Source: an uncultured Flavobacteriaceae bacterium (lineage in GTDB: Bacteria; Bacteroidota; Bacteroidia; Flavobacteriales; Flavobacteriaceae). Taken from it: a DNA stretch of 64,000 nucleotides. Shown piece after piece: positions 17,674-26,464 of this stretch (its first letter is position 1; each line of letters starts with the position of its first letter). Location: contig CANNAN010000003.1 of the NCBI GenBank assembly GCA_947502635.1, positions 186,001-250,000 of the forward strand, given 5' to 3'. Made by a program: the position numbers and the translations under genes. The notes beneath the pieces were generated by a model that was given only the letters and a program-made list of their open reading frames with translations, was not told the origin of the DNA and did no database searches.

Positions 17674-19821
17674 TTAATGTTCTATCACAAGCTTCTTAAT
17701 ACCAATTACCGTATTGTTTTTCATTATTTTAACTATATAGATACCTGAAGAGAGGTTTTGAGTATTAATAACACCTTTGTTTTTAATATTAGATGATTGA
17801 ATAACCACTTTTCCATAAATATTTATAACACTAACCTCATTATCAATACCATTTAAACCAGACAACGTTACAAACTCATCTGAAGGGTTAGGATACATAG
17901 TGATTTTTTGCGAAACTAAGTTCGTCTCATTGATTGATAAAGATCCACTATGGCTTAGTTCAATCATTCCCCAGCAAGAGTCAAAAGTTCCTATATTTAG
18001 TATTGTCATACCAGAATTGGTTTCGAGTGATAAATCTATAGAGGGCTTATTAGGCATGTGTAATTTTGCTCCTGTAATGGCGTTTGGAAATGTTGCTGAA
18101 GGTATTTTTACAGAAATGCCATCATGAGTTTGAGCCTCGTCCTCACTCGCATTGTATTTACGGTTAAGTAAATGAAGTACATACGGTGCTTCAGTTTTAG
18201 AGGACATTCTTGGTAAGGCAGATATAAGGTCATTACTGACTGTATTTTCGCTTAATACATCGATTTTCCATGAAAGAAGCTGTGTTATCCCATTAGGGTT
18301 GTTAATTGAAACTGCTTTGGCTCCAGTACTACTAAAAATAGCATTCTGTTCTGCAGTTAAGTATTGTATATCACTATCATAAACAACGGCATCATATTCT
18401 TCTAATTGTTCTGTAGTAGGGGTAATTGGGCGATCAGGGTCACCAAAAATCTTCAGATCAAATGAAATGTTCTCTTCTACAAGGTATTTTAAAGTTTGAC
18501 GCGCGGTGATGCTGCCATCCATACCAGATTCTAGGAGTGATGCATAGACCGAATATGCAAGCGCTACATTTGAAACGGCCTGATAATCGTCAAGTAATTC
18601 ACTGTTATCATGAACAAACTCATACAAATCTGCATAGACCTCCCATCCTGGATCCCAGGTAGGATATCCCGAACCAAGCCATATGTTTCCTGGTATAGTA
18701 AAGACGGAACCCATAGCATAGGCCTGTGCTATCCATCCACGAGCCTGACGTGGGGCACTTCTATCATATAATGCCGCAAATGCGTCAGGGTAAGGGAAAT
18801 AGATTAAGGTTTTATTAAGTGCTTCAGCTGCTTTGTAGTGCAACATGGGCTTAAATGGAGGACTTGTAGTGACGTCATGAGCGTGAAAAAATTCACCAGC
18901 CAAATAGGTTTGTCGATCTGAAAAAACAAAGCCACGAGCTTCAATAAGATTTGTTGTGGCACCTATTGCAATACCTGGCTTCTTTGTGTCAATGTATTCG
19001 AATAACGCATCCATAACATCATTCAATGCCTGACGCTGAAAGTAGACAAAATCGTCGTATAAAGGAATATTTCCATTAATCCTAAAAGCTTGTTGTTTAT
19101 AACTGTTTAGGGTAAAGCCTTTACCGAGTAAAAAATTACGATAATTGAAATTATCAATATCATTTATTTCTAGAGCGCTTAACTCTGGCGTGGTGTATTT
19201 TTCTTTTAGATATTCTCTGAAGTTATTCATTGAATGAACAGAGAAGTCCCCTCCCAGCCAATGCAAAGTTCGTGAAGCAGAAGTTTGGGAATCGATCATC
19301 AGGTGGGTAATCGGAGCAAGATCTATTCGATCAACCTGATATTTCAGCCATTCCAAAAACTCAGGACCATGATGACTCTGCCAGCTATGGGCGTGTCCAT
19401 TGTGTACTGTACCCGTCCAAAGGATATCATTGCCATTCAGATCCTGTGCCCAGTATGATCCAGGATCATTCATGAAGTCTATCATCCATTTCCAGCCCCA
19501 GTCAAACTCAATACGACCAAAAAAATATTCGCCGTTTGATACGCGATTCTCTACATCTGCGGCCCAGTTATTCATGGCCACATCAGAGCTAATGCCATTA
19601 TATAACATATGCCCCCAGAAAACGCCGTCCGCCTTATATTTATCATAATTGAAGGCTGTTGCGCTTGATTTTTGAGTAAACAGAATAATAGATTTTTTAA
19701 TAGGGGCAATTTCTGCACTTGTATTTAAATTAGAAGAAGTATCATAAGATGCCGATAATTGCTCCTGAGCATTTATATTTATAGTACAGAAAACTATGAA
19801 TAGAATCGTTAATTTATACAT
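17674..19821 (-). CDS. Secreted glycoside-hydrolase-like protein with T9SS sorting domain
   Basis: About 715 residues from ATG 19821, whose signal MYKLTILFIVFCTININAQ fits better than the longer frame from 19860. The first ~450 residues alternate strand and helix and are rich in Trp, Tyr, Asp and Glu (EFDWGWKWMIDF, YPTWDPGWEVYADLYEF). They look like a TIM-barrel glycosidase with a following beta-galactosidase-trimerisation-like domain; no exact GH family can be assigned. The last ~75 residues (MYPNPSDEFVTLSG ... GIYIVKI) are a type A T9SS C-terminal sorting domain, so it is exported across the outer membrane. Base composition looks slightly less AT-rich than its neighbours. Confidence 0.75.
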   Translation of the reverse strand: MYKLTILFIVFCTININAQEQLSASYDTSSNLNTSAEIAPIKKSIILFTQKSSATAFNYDKYKADGVFWGHMLYNGISSDVAMNNWAADVENRVSNGEYFFGRIEFDWGWKWMIDFMNDPGSYWAQDLNGNDILWTGTVHNGHAHSWQSHHGPEFLEWLKYQVDRIDLAPITHLMIDSQTSASRTLHWLGGDFSVHSMNNFREYLKEKYTTPELSALEINDIDNFNYRNFLLGKGFTLNSYKQQAFRINGNIPLYDDFVYFQRQALNDVMDALFEYIDTKKPGIAIGATTNLIEARGFVFSDRQTYLAGEFFHAHDVTTSPPFKPMLHYKAAEALNKTLIYFPYPDAFAALYDRSAPRQARGWIAQAYAMGSVFTIPGNIWLGSGYPTWDPGWEVYADLYEFVHDNSELLDDYQAVSNVALAYSVYASLLESGMDGSITARQTLKYLVEENISFDLKIFGDPDRPITPTTEQLEEYDAVVYDSDIQYLTAEQNAIFSSTGAKAVSINNPNGITQLLSWKIDVLSENTVSNDLISALPRMSSKTEAPYVLHLLNRKYNASEDEAQTHDGISVKIPSATFPNAITGAKLHMPNKPSIDLSLETNSGMTILNIGTFDSCWGMIELSHSGSLSINETNLVSQKITMYPNPSDEFVTLSGLNGIDNEVSVINIYGKVVIQSSNIKNKGVINTQNLSSGIYIVKIMKNNTVIGIKKLVIEH

Positions 19822-20137
19822 TAAAAAGAACTTTAATTGGAAAATTAGTTTAAAGTGCAAGTTAGTTAAAAAACATGAAATGAATTGATTAACTTTTTGA
19901 AACGAATTTTTAGAAAGAAAAATTAGTTTTTTTGCTTGTTAATTTGTTTTGCATTTATTGATATTTTCTGGATGTACCTATTTGATGACTTATATTGGAA
20001 GCTAAACAAAGATTTTATTTTTTTATAACGTTAAATAATACTCTAAATTAATTAGCATACACAGTTGTAGCACATTAAAAGAATAAATTATTTTAATTCA
20101 AGATATTCAAAATTGTATTTTTACAAAAATTTCTAAA

Positions 20138-20911
20138 ATGAATTCCAGACAAGACCAATTAAAAGCCTTTGATAGATTATTAACCATTATGGATGAACTT
20201 CGTGCCCAATGTCCGTGGGATAAAAAACAAACCATGGAAACATTACGTCATTTAACCATTGAGGAAACATACGAACTTGGTGATGCTATCTTGGATAATG
20301 ATCTGGATGAAATAAAAAAAGAATTAGGAGATGTGTTGTTACACATTGTTTTTTATTCGAAAATAGGAAGTGAAACAAAGGATTTTGACATAGCCGATGT
20401 TTGTAATAGTATTTGTGAAAAATTGATTAGCAGACACCCACATATTTATGGTGATGTAGAAGTTAAAGATGAAGAAGAAGTCAAGCGAAATTGGGAAAAT
20501 TTAAAACTAAAAGAAGGTAAAAAAAGCGTTTTAGAAGGCGTGCCTAAAAGTTTACCTGCTTTAGTAAAAGCAAATAGAATACAAGAAAAAGTATCAGGTG
20601 TTGGTTTTGATTGGGAAGCTCCTAACCAAGTTTGGGAAAAAGTAGAGGAGGAGTTGGCAGAATTTAAAGCAGAAGTACAATCTGGGAATCAAGATGCCAT
20701 GGAAAGCGAATTTGGAGATGTTATATTTTCTATGGTAAATTATGCTAGATTTTTGAATATTAACCCAGAAAACGCTTTAGAACGCACTAACAAAAAGTTC
20801 TCTAAACGTTTTCAATACCTTGAAGAGAAAGCTCAAGCCATTAATAAACCTTTAAAAGATATGTCTTTAGCAGAAATGGATATTTTTTGGGAGGAAGCAA
20901 AGTCGTTATAA
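20138..20911 (+). CDS. mazG: Nucleoside triphosphate pyrophosphohydrolase MazG
   Basis: Cytosolic enzyme that hydrolyses NTPs to NMP and pyrophosphate, cleaning the nucleotide pool. The 257 residues contain two MazG helical domains. The first has CPWDKKQT, the metal-binding EETYELGDA (ExxE) and KKELGDVLLHIVF (ExxD); the second has EEELAEFKAE and EFGDVIFSMVNYARF. MNSRQDQLKAFDRLL is a normal family start. It is a single-gene unit between a T9SS gene and the DUF349 operon. Confidence 0.94.
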   Translation: MNSRQDQLKAFDRLLTIMDELRAQCPWDKKQTMETLRHLTIEETYELGDAILDNDLDEIKKELGDVLLHIVFYSKIGSETKDFDIADVCNSICEKLISRHPHIYGDVEVKDEEEVKRNWENLKLKEGKKSVLEGVPKSLPALVKANRIQEKVSGVGFDWEAPNQVWEKVEEELAEFKAEVQSGNQDAMESEFGDVIFSMVNYARFLNINPENALERTNKKFSKRFQYLEEKAQAINKPLKDMSLAEMDIFWEEAKSL

Positions 20912-20985
20912 TCTTTCTAAAAGAATCATAATTAACATTTAATCCTTCTAAAACCATTTAATATATAAAGTTGACTAATCAACTA

Positions 20986-20993
20986 TATATTTG
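20986..20993 (+). promoter_or_regulatory. TAnnTTTG box before a 35-codon ORF
   Basis: TATATTTG matches the flavobacterial -7 consensus and ends seven bases before an ATG at 21000. The only TTG upstream (20971) is at 12-base spacing, shorter than normal. Confidence 0.35.
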
Positions 20994-20999
20994 TTTAAA

Positions 21000-21107
21000 A
21001 TGCATGGTTTTAACGATTCTCAGACTATTTGGTTTACAGCGCAACTTATAGATGAACAAGCAGGCACCAAACATATTCATCGTGGTCATTTTAGCCTGAT
21101 TAATTAA
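21000..21107 (+). CDS. Possible 35-residue small protein or gene remnant
   Basis: An ATG-to-TAA frame in the mazG-DUF349 gap, starting MHGFNDSQTIWFTAQLIDEQ and ending HIHRGHFSLIN. Codon use looks coding-like, with slightly more GC than the surrounding DNA, and a -7 box lies just upstream. There is no signal peptide. I do not recognise it; it could equally be the last remnant of a decayed gene. Confidence 0.3.
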   Translation: MHGFNDSQTIWFTAQLIDEQAGTKHIHRGHFSLIN

Positions 21108-21181
21108 CAAAAAAACATATTGTTTTGCTATTGTTATTGTATTAATTAGTATGAGTAATATTAATTATTTTATGTCAGGTT

Positions 21182-21235
21182 CACACAGTCGAAAGCTGTA
21201 AAAAAATCATGTTTTCAAGGCTTTTCGACTGTGTG
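21182..21235. repeat. REP-like inverted repeat
   Basis: CACACAGTCGAAAGC (21182-21196) and GCTTTTCGACTGTGTG (21220-21235) are inverted copies with a one-base bulge around a 23-base loop. It lies 38 bases beyond the stop of the minus-strand DUF349 gene, so it could act as its terminator. The CAGTCGAAA core resembles dispersed palindromic repeats seen in flavobacterial genomes. Confidence 0.6.
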
Positions 21236-21273
21236 TTGTGTTCAAGGAGATAATTATATTGAATCTACGTTGA

Positions 21274-23538
21274 TTAATATAAATCCTTAATTTTTTGAAA
21301 CTTGCTTTGCCAAAGTTTTAGAGCTTCTTTATGTGTCTCAATGTTATGATGAACTTCTTTTACTAGAGGATTATCATCATTTACATTTGTGAAAAACTGT
21401 AAGTTGTTTTCTAATTGGTTAATTTTACTTTTTACTTCATCAATTTTTTTACGGATAAAAGAACGTTCATTATCTAGATTTCTGTGATCGTCATCTGAAG
21501 TATTAATGTTATCAAGTTTGTTTTCAAACTTAATCATTTCAATTTCATTTTTATCCATTTGCAAGCTTGAGAGTAAGCTATCAATAGTTTTTTGGAATTT
21601 ACCTTCAATGTATCGTTTATCATTTGGTACTTTTCCAAAACCCTTCCATTTTCCAATCTGTTCTTTTATAGTTGCTAGATCTTCATCTTTAGTCCCCGTT
21701 AATTTTAAATCTTTAAGGACGTTTAAGAAATCATTCTTTTTATTGAAAGCATCTATATTTTCTTGATTTGCAGCATTTCTTTCAGCATGTAACTTATCAA
21801 AATAGCTGTTACATGCAGATTTAAATTGTTTCCAAATTTTATCACTGTCTTTTCTGGGCACGTGACCGATTTTTTTCCAATCACTCTGAATCTTCTTCAT
21901 TAAAGGAGTCGTTACCTCAAAATCGTCACTATCCTTATTATCTTCAGCTATTTTAATTAAATCTAATTTTAGTTGCAGATTTTTATACTGCTCTTTTTTA
22001 AGACCTTTATAAAAAGCATTTTTTTGCCTATTAAAAATACGTACAGATTCTTTGAATTTAGACCAGGTACTTTCGTTTACTTTTATAGGTACTTTACCTG
22101 CACTAAAAAAGGCATTGCGTAACTCTTCAATGTCTTTAATTTTCTTTTGCCAAGAGTTATGAGAATTACTTTCTTGAGCATTTATAGCATCTATGTTAGC
22201 TATAATTTCAAGTTTAGTTTCAAGGTTTTTTTCATAAACCTTATCAATTTCTTGATAGTATACTTGTCGTTTGTCATTAATAATTTTTGTGGCAACTTTG
22301 AAGCGCCCCCAGATTTCTTCTCTGTGTTCTCTGGCTACAGGACCAAGTTCTTCCTTCCACATTTTATGCAATTCTTGTAACTCTCTAAAAGCACGCATAA
22401 CATTATCATCTTGAGCGAGTTCTTCAGCACGCTTGATAATCATTAGCTTTTTTTCTAAGTTATGTTTGAAATCTAAATCACGTAAATCTCTATTTAAATG
22501 GAGGAAATCATAAAATATCTCTACATGGTGATGATAACTATTCCAGGCATTATTGTACTTATCTCTTGGAATAGGACCTGTTGTTCGCCAACGTTCTTGT
22601 AATTCTTTAAAGTGCTTATAGGTTGTATTTATATTTTCTTCAAGATTAATTAAACCTTTTAACTCTTCAATTATTTCTAGCTTATTTGCTAAATTTTGTT
22701 TTAAGTTTTTTTCTAAGCTTTGATAATGTTCATTTAATCTTTTTCGATATTCTTTATAGGCTTCTTTAAATCGTTTTTGTACAGGAGACGAATAATAAAA
22801 GTCTATTTCGTTACCACCATCATTCAAAAACTCTTCCTTTTTCTCATCGATTAGAGCTTGAAATTTAGTTTTAAACTCAGCATTTATAGTATCAACAGGA
22901 GCTTTTATAGCTTGTACTTTTTCATTTTTTAAAAGTTTTTCTAATTCAATAGCAAGTGCTTCTAAAGACATGGTATCGTAGTCTTTAACTTCAATAGCGT
23001 GTCTCTCTTTGTTGCCTTCATCTTCAGCATCTTCAGCATTAGACTCTTCTATTTCATTTATAACATCATCTTCTTCTTTGTCACCTTCTACAGCTTTAGT
23101 AACTATCTCTGCATTTTCTTTTGCATTTGATTTTTCAATGTCTTCGTTAGGAGTCTCATCAACTGTTTTGTTGATATTATCTCCTTCTGCAGCTTTAGTT
23201 TCTATATCTGTCTCAACATTTTCGTTTGTATTTGGTTTTTCAATGTTTTCGTTAGGAGTCTCATCAACTGTTTCATTGGTTTTATCTCCTTCTACAGCTT
23301 TAGTTTCTATGTCTGTCTCAACATTTTCGTTTGTATTTGGTTTTTCAATGTCTTCGTTAGGAGCCTCGTCAACTGTTTCGTTGGTATCAACTGCTTCTTC
23401 AGAATCGACAGCATCTGGCTGTTGATCTTCGTTTGATTCTAATGAAGAATCATTCGCTAGGTCATCGTTAGATTGATTTACAGTGGAGTTGTCTCCATTG
23501 TTTTCTTCTATTTCTTGCAGTTTATTAATATCAGACAT
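21274..23538 (-). CDS. DUF349 protein with acidic repetitive N-terminus
   Basis: A 754-residue cytosolic protein. Residues 1-180 are low-complexity and acidic, with three ~35-residue repeats (NETVDE-APNEDIEKPNTNEN type). Residues 230-740 are helical with repeated W-x-x-x-G-P/K-V-P-R motifs (RWRTTGPIPRDKYN, MWKEELGPVAREHRE, DWKKIGHVPRKDSD, KWKGFGKVPND), typical of DUF349 units. The ending is a coiled coil. The biochemical function of DUF349 proteins is not established. It is the last gene of the run with aroE and the DUF368 pair. Confidence 0.85.
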   Translation of the reverse strand: MSDINKLQEIEENNGDNSTVNQSNDDLANDSSLESNEDQQPDAVDSEEAVDTNETVDEAPNEDIEKPNTNENVETDIETKAVEGDKTNETVDETPNENIEKPNTNENVETDIETKAAEGDNINKTVDETPNEDIEKSNAKENAEIVTKAVEGDKEEDDVINEIEESNAEDAEDEGNKERHAIEVKDYDTMSLEALAIELEKLLKNEKVQAIKAPVDTINAEFKTKFQALIDEKKEEFLNDGGNEIDFYYSSPVQKRFKEAYKEYRKRLNEHYQSLEKNLKQNLANKLEIIEELKGLINLEENINTTYKHFKELQERWRTTGPIPRDKYNNAWNSYHHHVEIFYDFLHLNRDLRDLDFKHNLEKKLMIIKRAEELAQDDNVMRAFRELQELHKMWKEELGPVAREHREEIWGRFKVATKIINDKRQVYYQEIDKVYEKNLETKLEIIANIDAINAQESNSHNSWQKKIKDIEELRNAFFSAGKVPIKVNESTWSKFKESVRIFNRQKNAFYKGLKKEQYKNLQLKLDLIKIAEDNKDSDDFEVTTPLMKKIQSDWKKIGHVPRKDSDKIWKQFKSACNSYFDKLHAERNAANQENIDAFNKKNDFLNVLKDLKLTGTKDEDLATIKEQIGKWKGFGKVPNDKRYIEGKFQKTIDSLLSSLQMDKNEIEMIKFENKLDNINTSDDDHRNLDNERSFIRKKIDEVKSKINQLENNLQFFTNVNDDNPLVKEVHHNIETHKEALKLWQSKFQKIKDLY
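23074..23382 (-). repeat. Three ~105-base tandem repeats in the DUF349 gene
   Basis: Residues about 53-87, 88-122 and 123-155 of the DUF349 protein are near copies of one 35-residue unit. The first two are almost identical at DNA level; the third is diverged and slightly shortened. The unit is rich in Glu, Asp, Asn and Thr. Copy number probably varies between strains. Confidence 0.8.
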
Positions 23539-23646
23539 TATAAAAAATGTTAAGGTTCATCAAATTTCTTTAGACTTTAAAGATACTAACAAGTCTCATT
23601 ATTTACAAAGATTAACCAGGGGTTTTAACTATTGTGAGGGTTTTTA

Positions 23647-24384
23647 CTACAAACCCCATATAGACCAAGCTTTTTCTGCTTGTAATTTTAACATATTAAG
23701 TCCGTTAATTATTGTAGCATTATTTTGCTTGCCCAATTTTAAGAATTTAGTTTCGGATGGGTTATATATTAAATCGAACAATATGTGATGGTTTGTTATA
23801 GATTGGTATGGAATATTTGGACAATCATCAATATTTGGAAACGTTCCTAATGGGGTACAATTTATGATTATTTGATGGTTTTTAATGTCGTTTTCAGTTA
23901 AAGAATCGTAAGTAAAACCAATTCCTTCTGATTGTTTTCTTGAAACATATTGATATGAAATACCTAGTTTTTTCAAACTGTAAGCTATCGCTTTACTAGC
24001 ACCTCCAGTTCCTAAAATCAAAGCATTTTGATGATGTGGTTTTAGAAAAGGTTCAATCGTTTTTTTGAAACCATAGTAATCTGTATTATAACCTATTAAT
24101 TTCCCTTTTTTAGTGATTTTTATAGTATTTACAGCACCTATTTCTTTGGCTTTTTTATTTACTTTATCAAGATATGGGATTACAACTTCTTTGTATGGGA
24201 TTGTAACATTGAGTCCTTTTAAATTTGAAGTATTCTTTATTACAGAAGGAAATATATTGATCGTTTCAATATCAAAGTTTTCATATATAGTATGGGTTAT
24301 TTTTTCATCTTCAAATTTCTTTTTAAAATATACTCTTGAGAATGAGTATGATATATTTTTACCTAAAAGTCCTAATTTATTCAT
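23647..24384 (-). CDS. aroE: Shikimate 5-dehydrogenase
   Basis: Reduces 3-dehydroshikimate to shikimate with NADPH in aromatic amino acid synthesis. About 245 residues from ATG 24384 (MNKLGLLGKNISYSFS), eight residues shorter than the longest frame. Family motifs are present: the substrate site SYSFS, LNVTIPYKE with the catalytic Lys, GAVNT, YNTDYYGF and the dinucleotide-binding LGTGGASKA. The start overlaps the stop of the upstream DUF368 gene by 8 bases (ATGAATAA), so translation is probably coupled. Confidence 0.94.
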   Translation of the reverse strand: MNKLGLLGKNISYSFSRVYFKKKFEDEKITHTIYENFDIETINIFPSVIKNTSNLKGLNVTIPYKEVVIPYLDKVNKKAKEIGAVNTIKITKKGKLIGYNTDYYGFKKTIEPFLKPHHQNALILGTGGASKAIAYSLKKLGISYQYVSRKQSEGIGFTYDSLTENDIKNHQIIINCTPLGTFPNIDDCPNIPYQSITNHHILFDLIYNPSETKFLKLGKQNNATIINGLNMLKLQAEKAWSIWGL

Positions 24385-25396
24385 GTGTTTTTCTAGTTTT
24401 TTGGCCATACCACTCTAAGGCTAATACAATAGCAATTCCAAAACAAACAAATGCTATAGCATAATATGTTTCGGTATTTAATTCTGGCATGAAGCGCCTA
24501 TAATTTTCTATTATTTTTTGGTCTGTTGAGTCTAATATATAATGCCCGTCTATATTCGTTTTATATACTGTTTCTTTCCAAGGCCATACAACGCCTAGAG
24601 ACCCGATAATAAAACCTATAATGGCAGATAGTGTTACACTTTTATAATGTTTTAGAATATAACTTAAAACATGAGAAAAAGTGACCAGTCCCGTTATAGA
24701 TCCTAATGTAAAAACAGCTAAAACTTTAAGCATTCTTAAGCGTTCTGTATTGCTTATAAAAGTAAAATTTCCTCCTAAAACTTCATAGAAAGTATCATAA
24801 AGTGCATTTACGGAATCCACTAAGAGTAAAACATAATTACCCAGTAAAATGAGTATAAAAGAACCTGAAAACCCTGGTAATGTCATCCCGGATACACTTA
24901 TAATACCACAAAAAAATACAAACCAAAGATTGTCGTTTTCTTTTGCAGGGTTAAAAAAACTAATACTTAGACCCACAATAATTCCTATGGCTAATGAAGC
25001 ATACGTTTTATAATTCCAATCTTTAAAATCTTTATTGATGTAATAAATAGAGCCTACAATCATTCCGAAGAAAACACTCCAAACATAAAGCTCATAATAT
25101 TTTATTAAATAATCTAAAACTTTAGAAATACTAAAATAGCTAATAACCATTCCTAAAAAGAGTAGACTCAAAAAACGGCCATTTATATAATTAAAAAAAC
25201 TTTTAAATCGCCCATTAATAAGTAATTTAAAAGCTTTGCCATTTACTTTTTTGAGTGAATAAATAAACTCTTCGTAAAAACCAGCTACAAAGGCAACAAC
25301 ACCACCAGATACACCAGGAACTTTATTAGCTGCTCCCATTCCTAATCCTTTTAAGATAAGAAAAATTTTATCGGTAAGTGTTCTGGTACTTTCCAT
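24377..25396 (-). CDS. DUF368 membrane protein (PopT-like), copy 2
   Basis: A 339-residue polytopic membrane protein of the DUF368 family. It opens with GLGMGAANKVPGVSGGVVAF and carries a second, similar segment TLPGFSGSFILILLGNY in the middle, the two inverted-repeat signatures of the family. DUF368 proteins have been proposed to return undecaprenyl phosphate to the inner leaflet (PopT). It starts directly after the stop of the neighbouring DUF368 gene (TAAATG) and overlaps aroE, so all three are one unit. Confidence 0.88.
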   Translation of the reverse strand: MESTRTLTDKIFLILKGLGMGAANKVPGVSGGVVAFVAGFYEEFIYSLKKVNGKAFKLLINGRFKSFFNYINGRFLSLLFLGMVISYFSISKVLDYLIKYYELYVWSVFFGMIVGSIYYINKDFKDWNYKTYASLAIGIIVGLSISFFNPAKENDNLWFVFFCGIISVSGMTLPGFSGSFILILLGNYVLLLVDSVNALYDTFYEVLGGNFTFISNTERLRMLKVLAVFTLGSITGLVTFSHVLSYILKHYKSVTLSAIIGFIIGSLGVVWPWKETVYKTNIDGHYILDSTDQKIIENYRRFMPELNTETYYAIAFVCFGIAIVLALEWYGQKTRKTHE

Positions 25397-26317
25397 TTAT
25401 TGCTTTTTTGAACCTACTCTTTCCAGAATAAAAATAGTTAAAAAACCAATAATCATTAAAATAATTGAGAGTGTAAGTTGACTTTCACCATCGAAAGAAA
25501 AAGGTGAAACACTTTCTTGTAAAACAGGTGTTTCTATACCTTTAGAATTAGTATGCCATGTTAAGGTTTTTTTCCATGGCCATACTTTGTTTAACGATCC
25601 AAAAATAAAACCAGCAAGTAATGCTAATGTAACATTATGATAATGTTTGAAAAGCCATTTTAAAACACGACTAAAACTAAGCAATCCTACAATAGCTCCA
25701 GCAACAAAAATGAAAAATCTTTTTATATCTGCATCGTGGATAGCGTTGCTAAACGTTTTGTATGCTCCTAGAATTATTAGTATAAAGGATCCTGAAATAC
25801 CAGGTAATATCATGGCACAAATAGCAATGGCACCAGCAAAGAATAAAAACAGGGAACTCTCGTTGGCCGCTAAAGCAGGAAGTCTGGTAATATAAAATGC
25901 AACACCAGCACCAATAATTAATGCTATGATAACCGTTATACTCCATTTAGATACTTGTTTACCAACAAAATAAATACTGGCGACTATGAGTCCGAAAAAG
26001 AAAGACCAAATTAAAATAGGATGGTTTTCTAATAAATACTTAGCAAGCTTCATAAATGAGATAAAACTTATTAAAATACCAGATGTTAACGCCAGTAAAA
26101 AGTTACCATTTAATTGTTCCCAAAAAGCTTTTAAACCTTTACTGAAAAGCGTTTTGAAAAGAGAAATATTTATGTTGCTTATAGATGAAATCAGTTCTTC
26201 ATAAATACCAGATATAAAAGCAATCGTACCACCAGAAACACCTGGTACTGCATCTGCAGCCCCCATGGCTAAACCCTTTAAAGAAATAACTAAATAATCG
26301 ATTAAACGTCTTTGCAT
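25397..26317 (-). CDS. DUF368 membrane protein (PopT-like), copy 1
   Basis: A 306-residue membrane protein with the same architecture as the next gene: GLAMGAADAVPGVSGGTIAF near the N-terminus, ILPGISGSFILIILGAY in the middle and a shared SHVL/SRVLKWLFKHYHNVTLALLAGF-like C-terminal helix. The pair is a tandem duplication that has diverged clearly. A role in recycling the polyprenyl carrier lipid is inferred from the family. The upstream gap of ~150 bases to the TPR gene holds nothing obvious. Confidence 0.88.
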   Translation of the reverse strand: MQRRLIDYLVISLKGLAMGAADAVPGVSGGTIAFISGIYEELISSISNINISLFKTLFSKGLKAFWEQLNGNFLLALTSGILISFISFMKLAKYLLENHPILIWSFFFGLIVASIYFVGKQVSKWSITVIIALIIGAGVAFYITRLPALAANESSLFLFFAGAIAICAMILPGISGSFILIILGAYKTFSNAIHDADIKRFFIFVAGAIVGLLSFSRVLKWLFKHYHNVTLALLAGFIFGSLNKVWPWKKTLTWHTNSKGIETPVLQESVSPFSFDGESQLTLSIILMIIGFLTIFILERVGSKKQ

Positions 26318-26464
26318 ATTCTGATTTTTAAACTAAAACCAAAGGTATACATTTTAATGAAACATCCATGATTAAAAATTCAATCAGAAATAAGAATTAA
26401 TGATATGTGTATGACATCCAGACTTCTAAAAAAGGAATAATTAAAGAGATAGAAAACTGTAGAC

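Noticed and set aside
23074-23382. CRISPR-like regular repetition
   Set aside because: The ~105-base units are coding, without short repeats and unique spacers.
23009-23425. 138-codon plus-strand frame rich in Ser/Val
   Set aside because: It is the reverse of the acidic repeats of the DUF349 gene; repeat composition keeps the opposite frame open.
24385-24408. Eight-residue N-terminal extension of aroE
   Set aside because: It runs into the upstream DUF368 coding region; MNKLGLLGKNISYSFS at 24384 is the normal family start.
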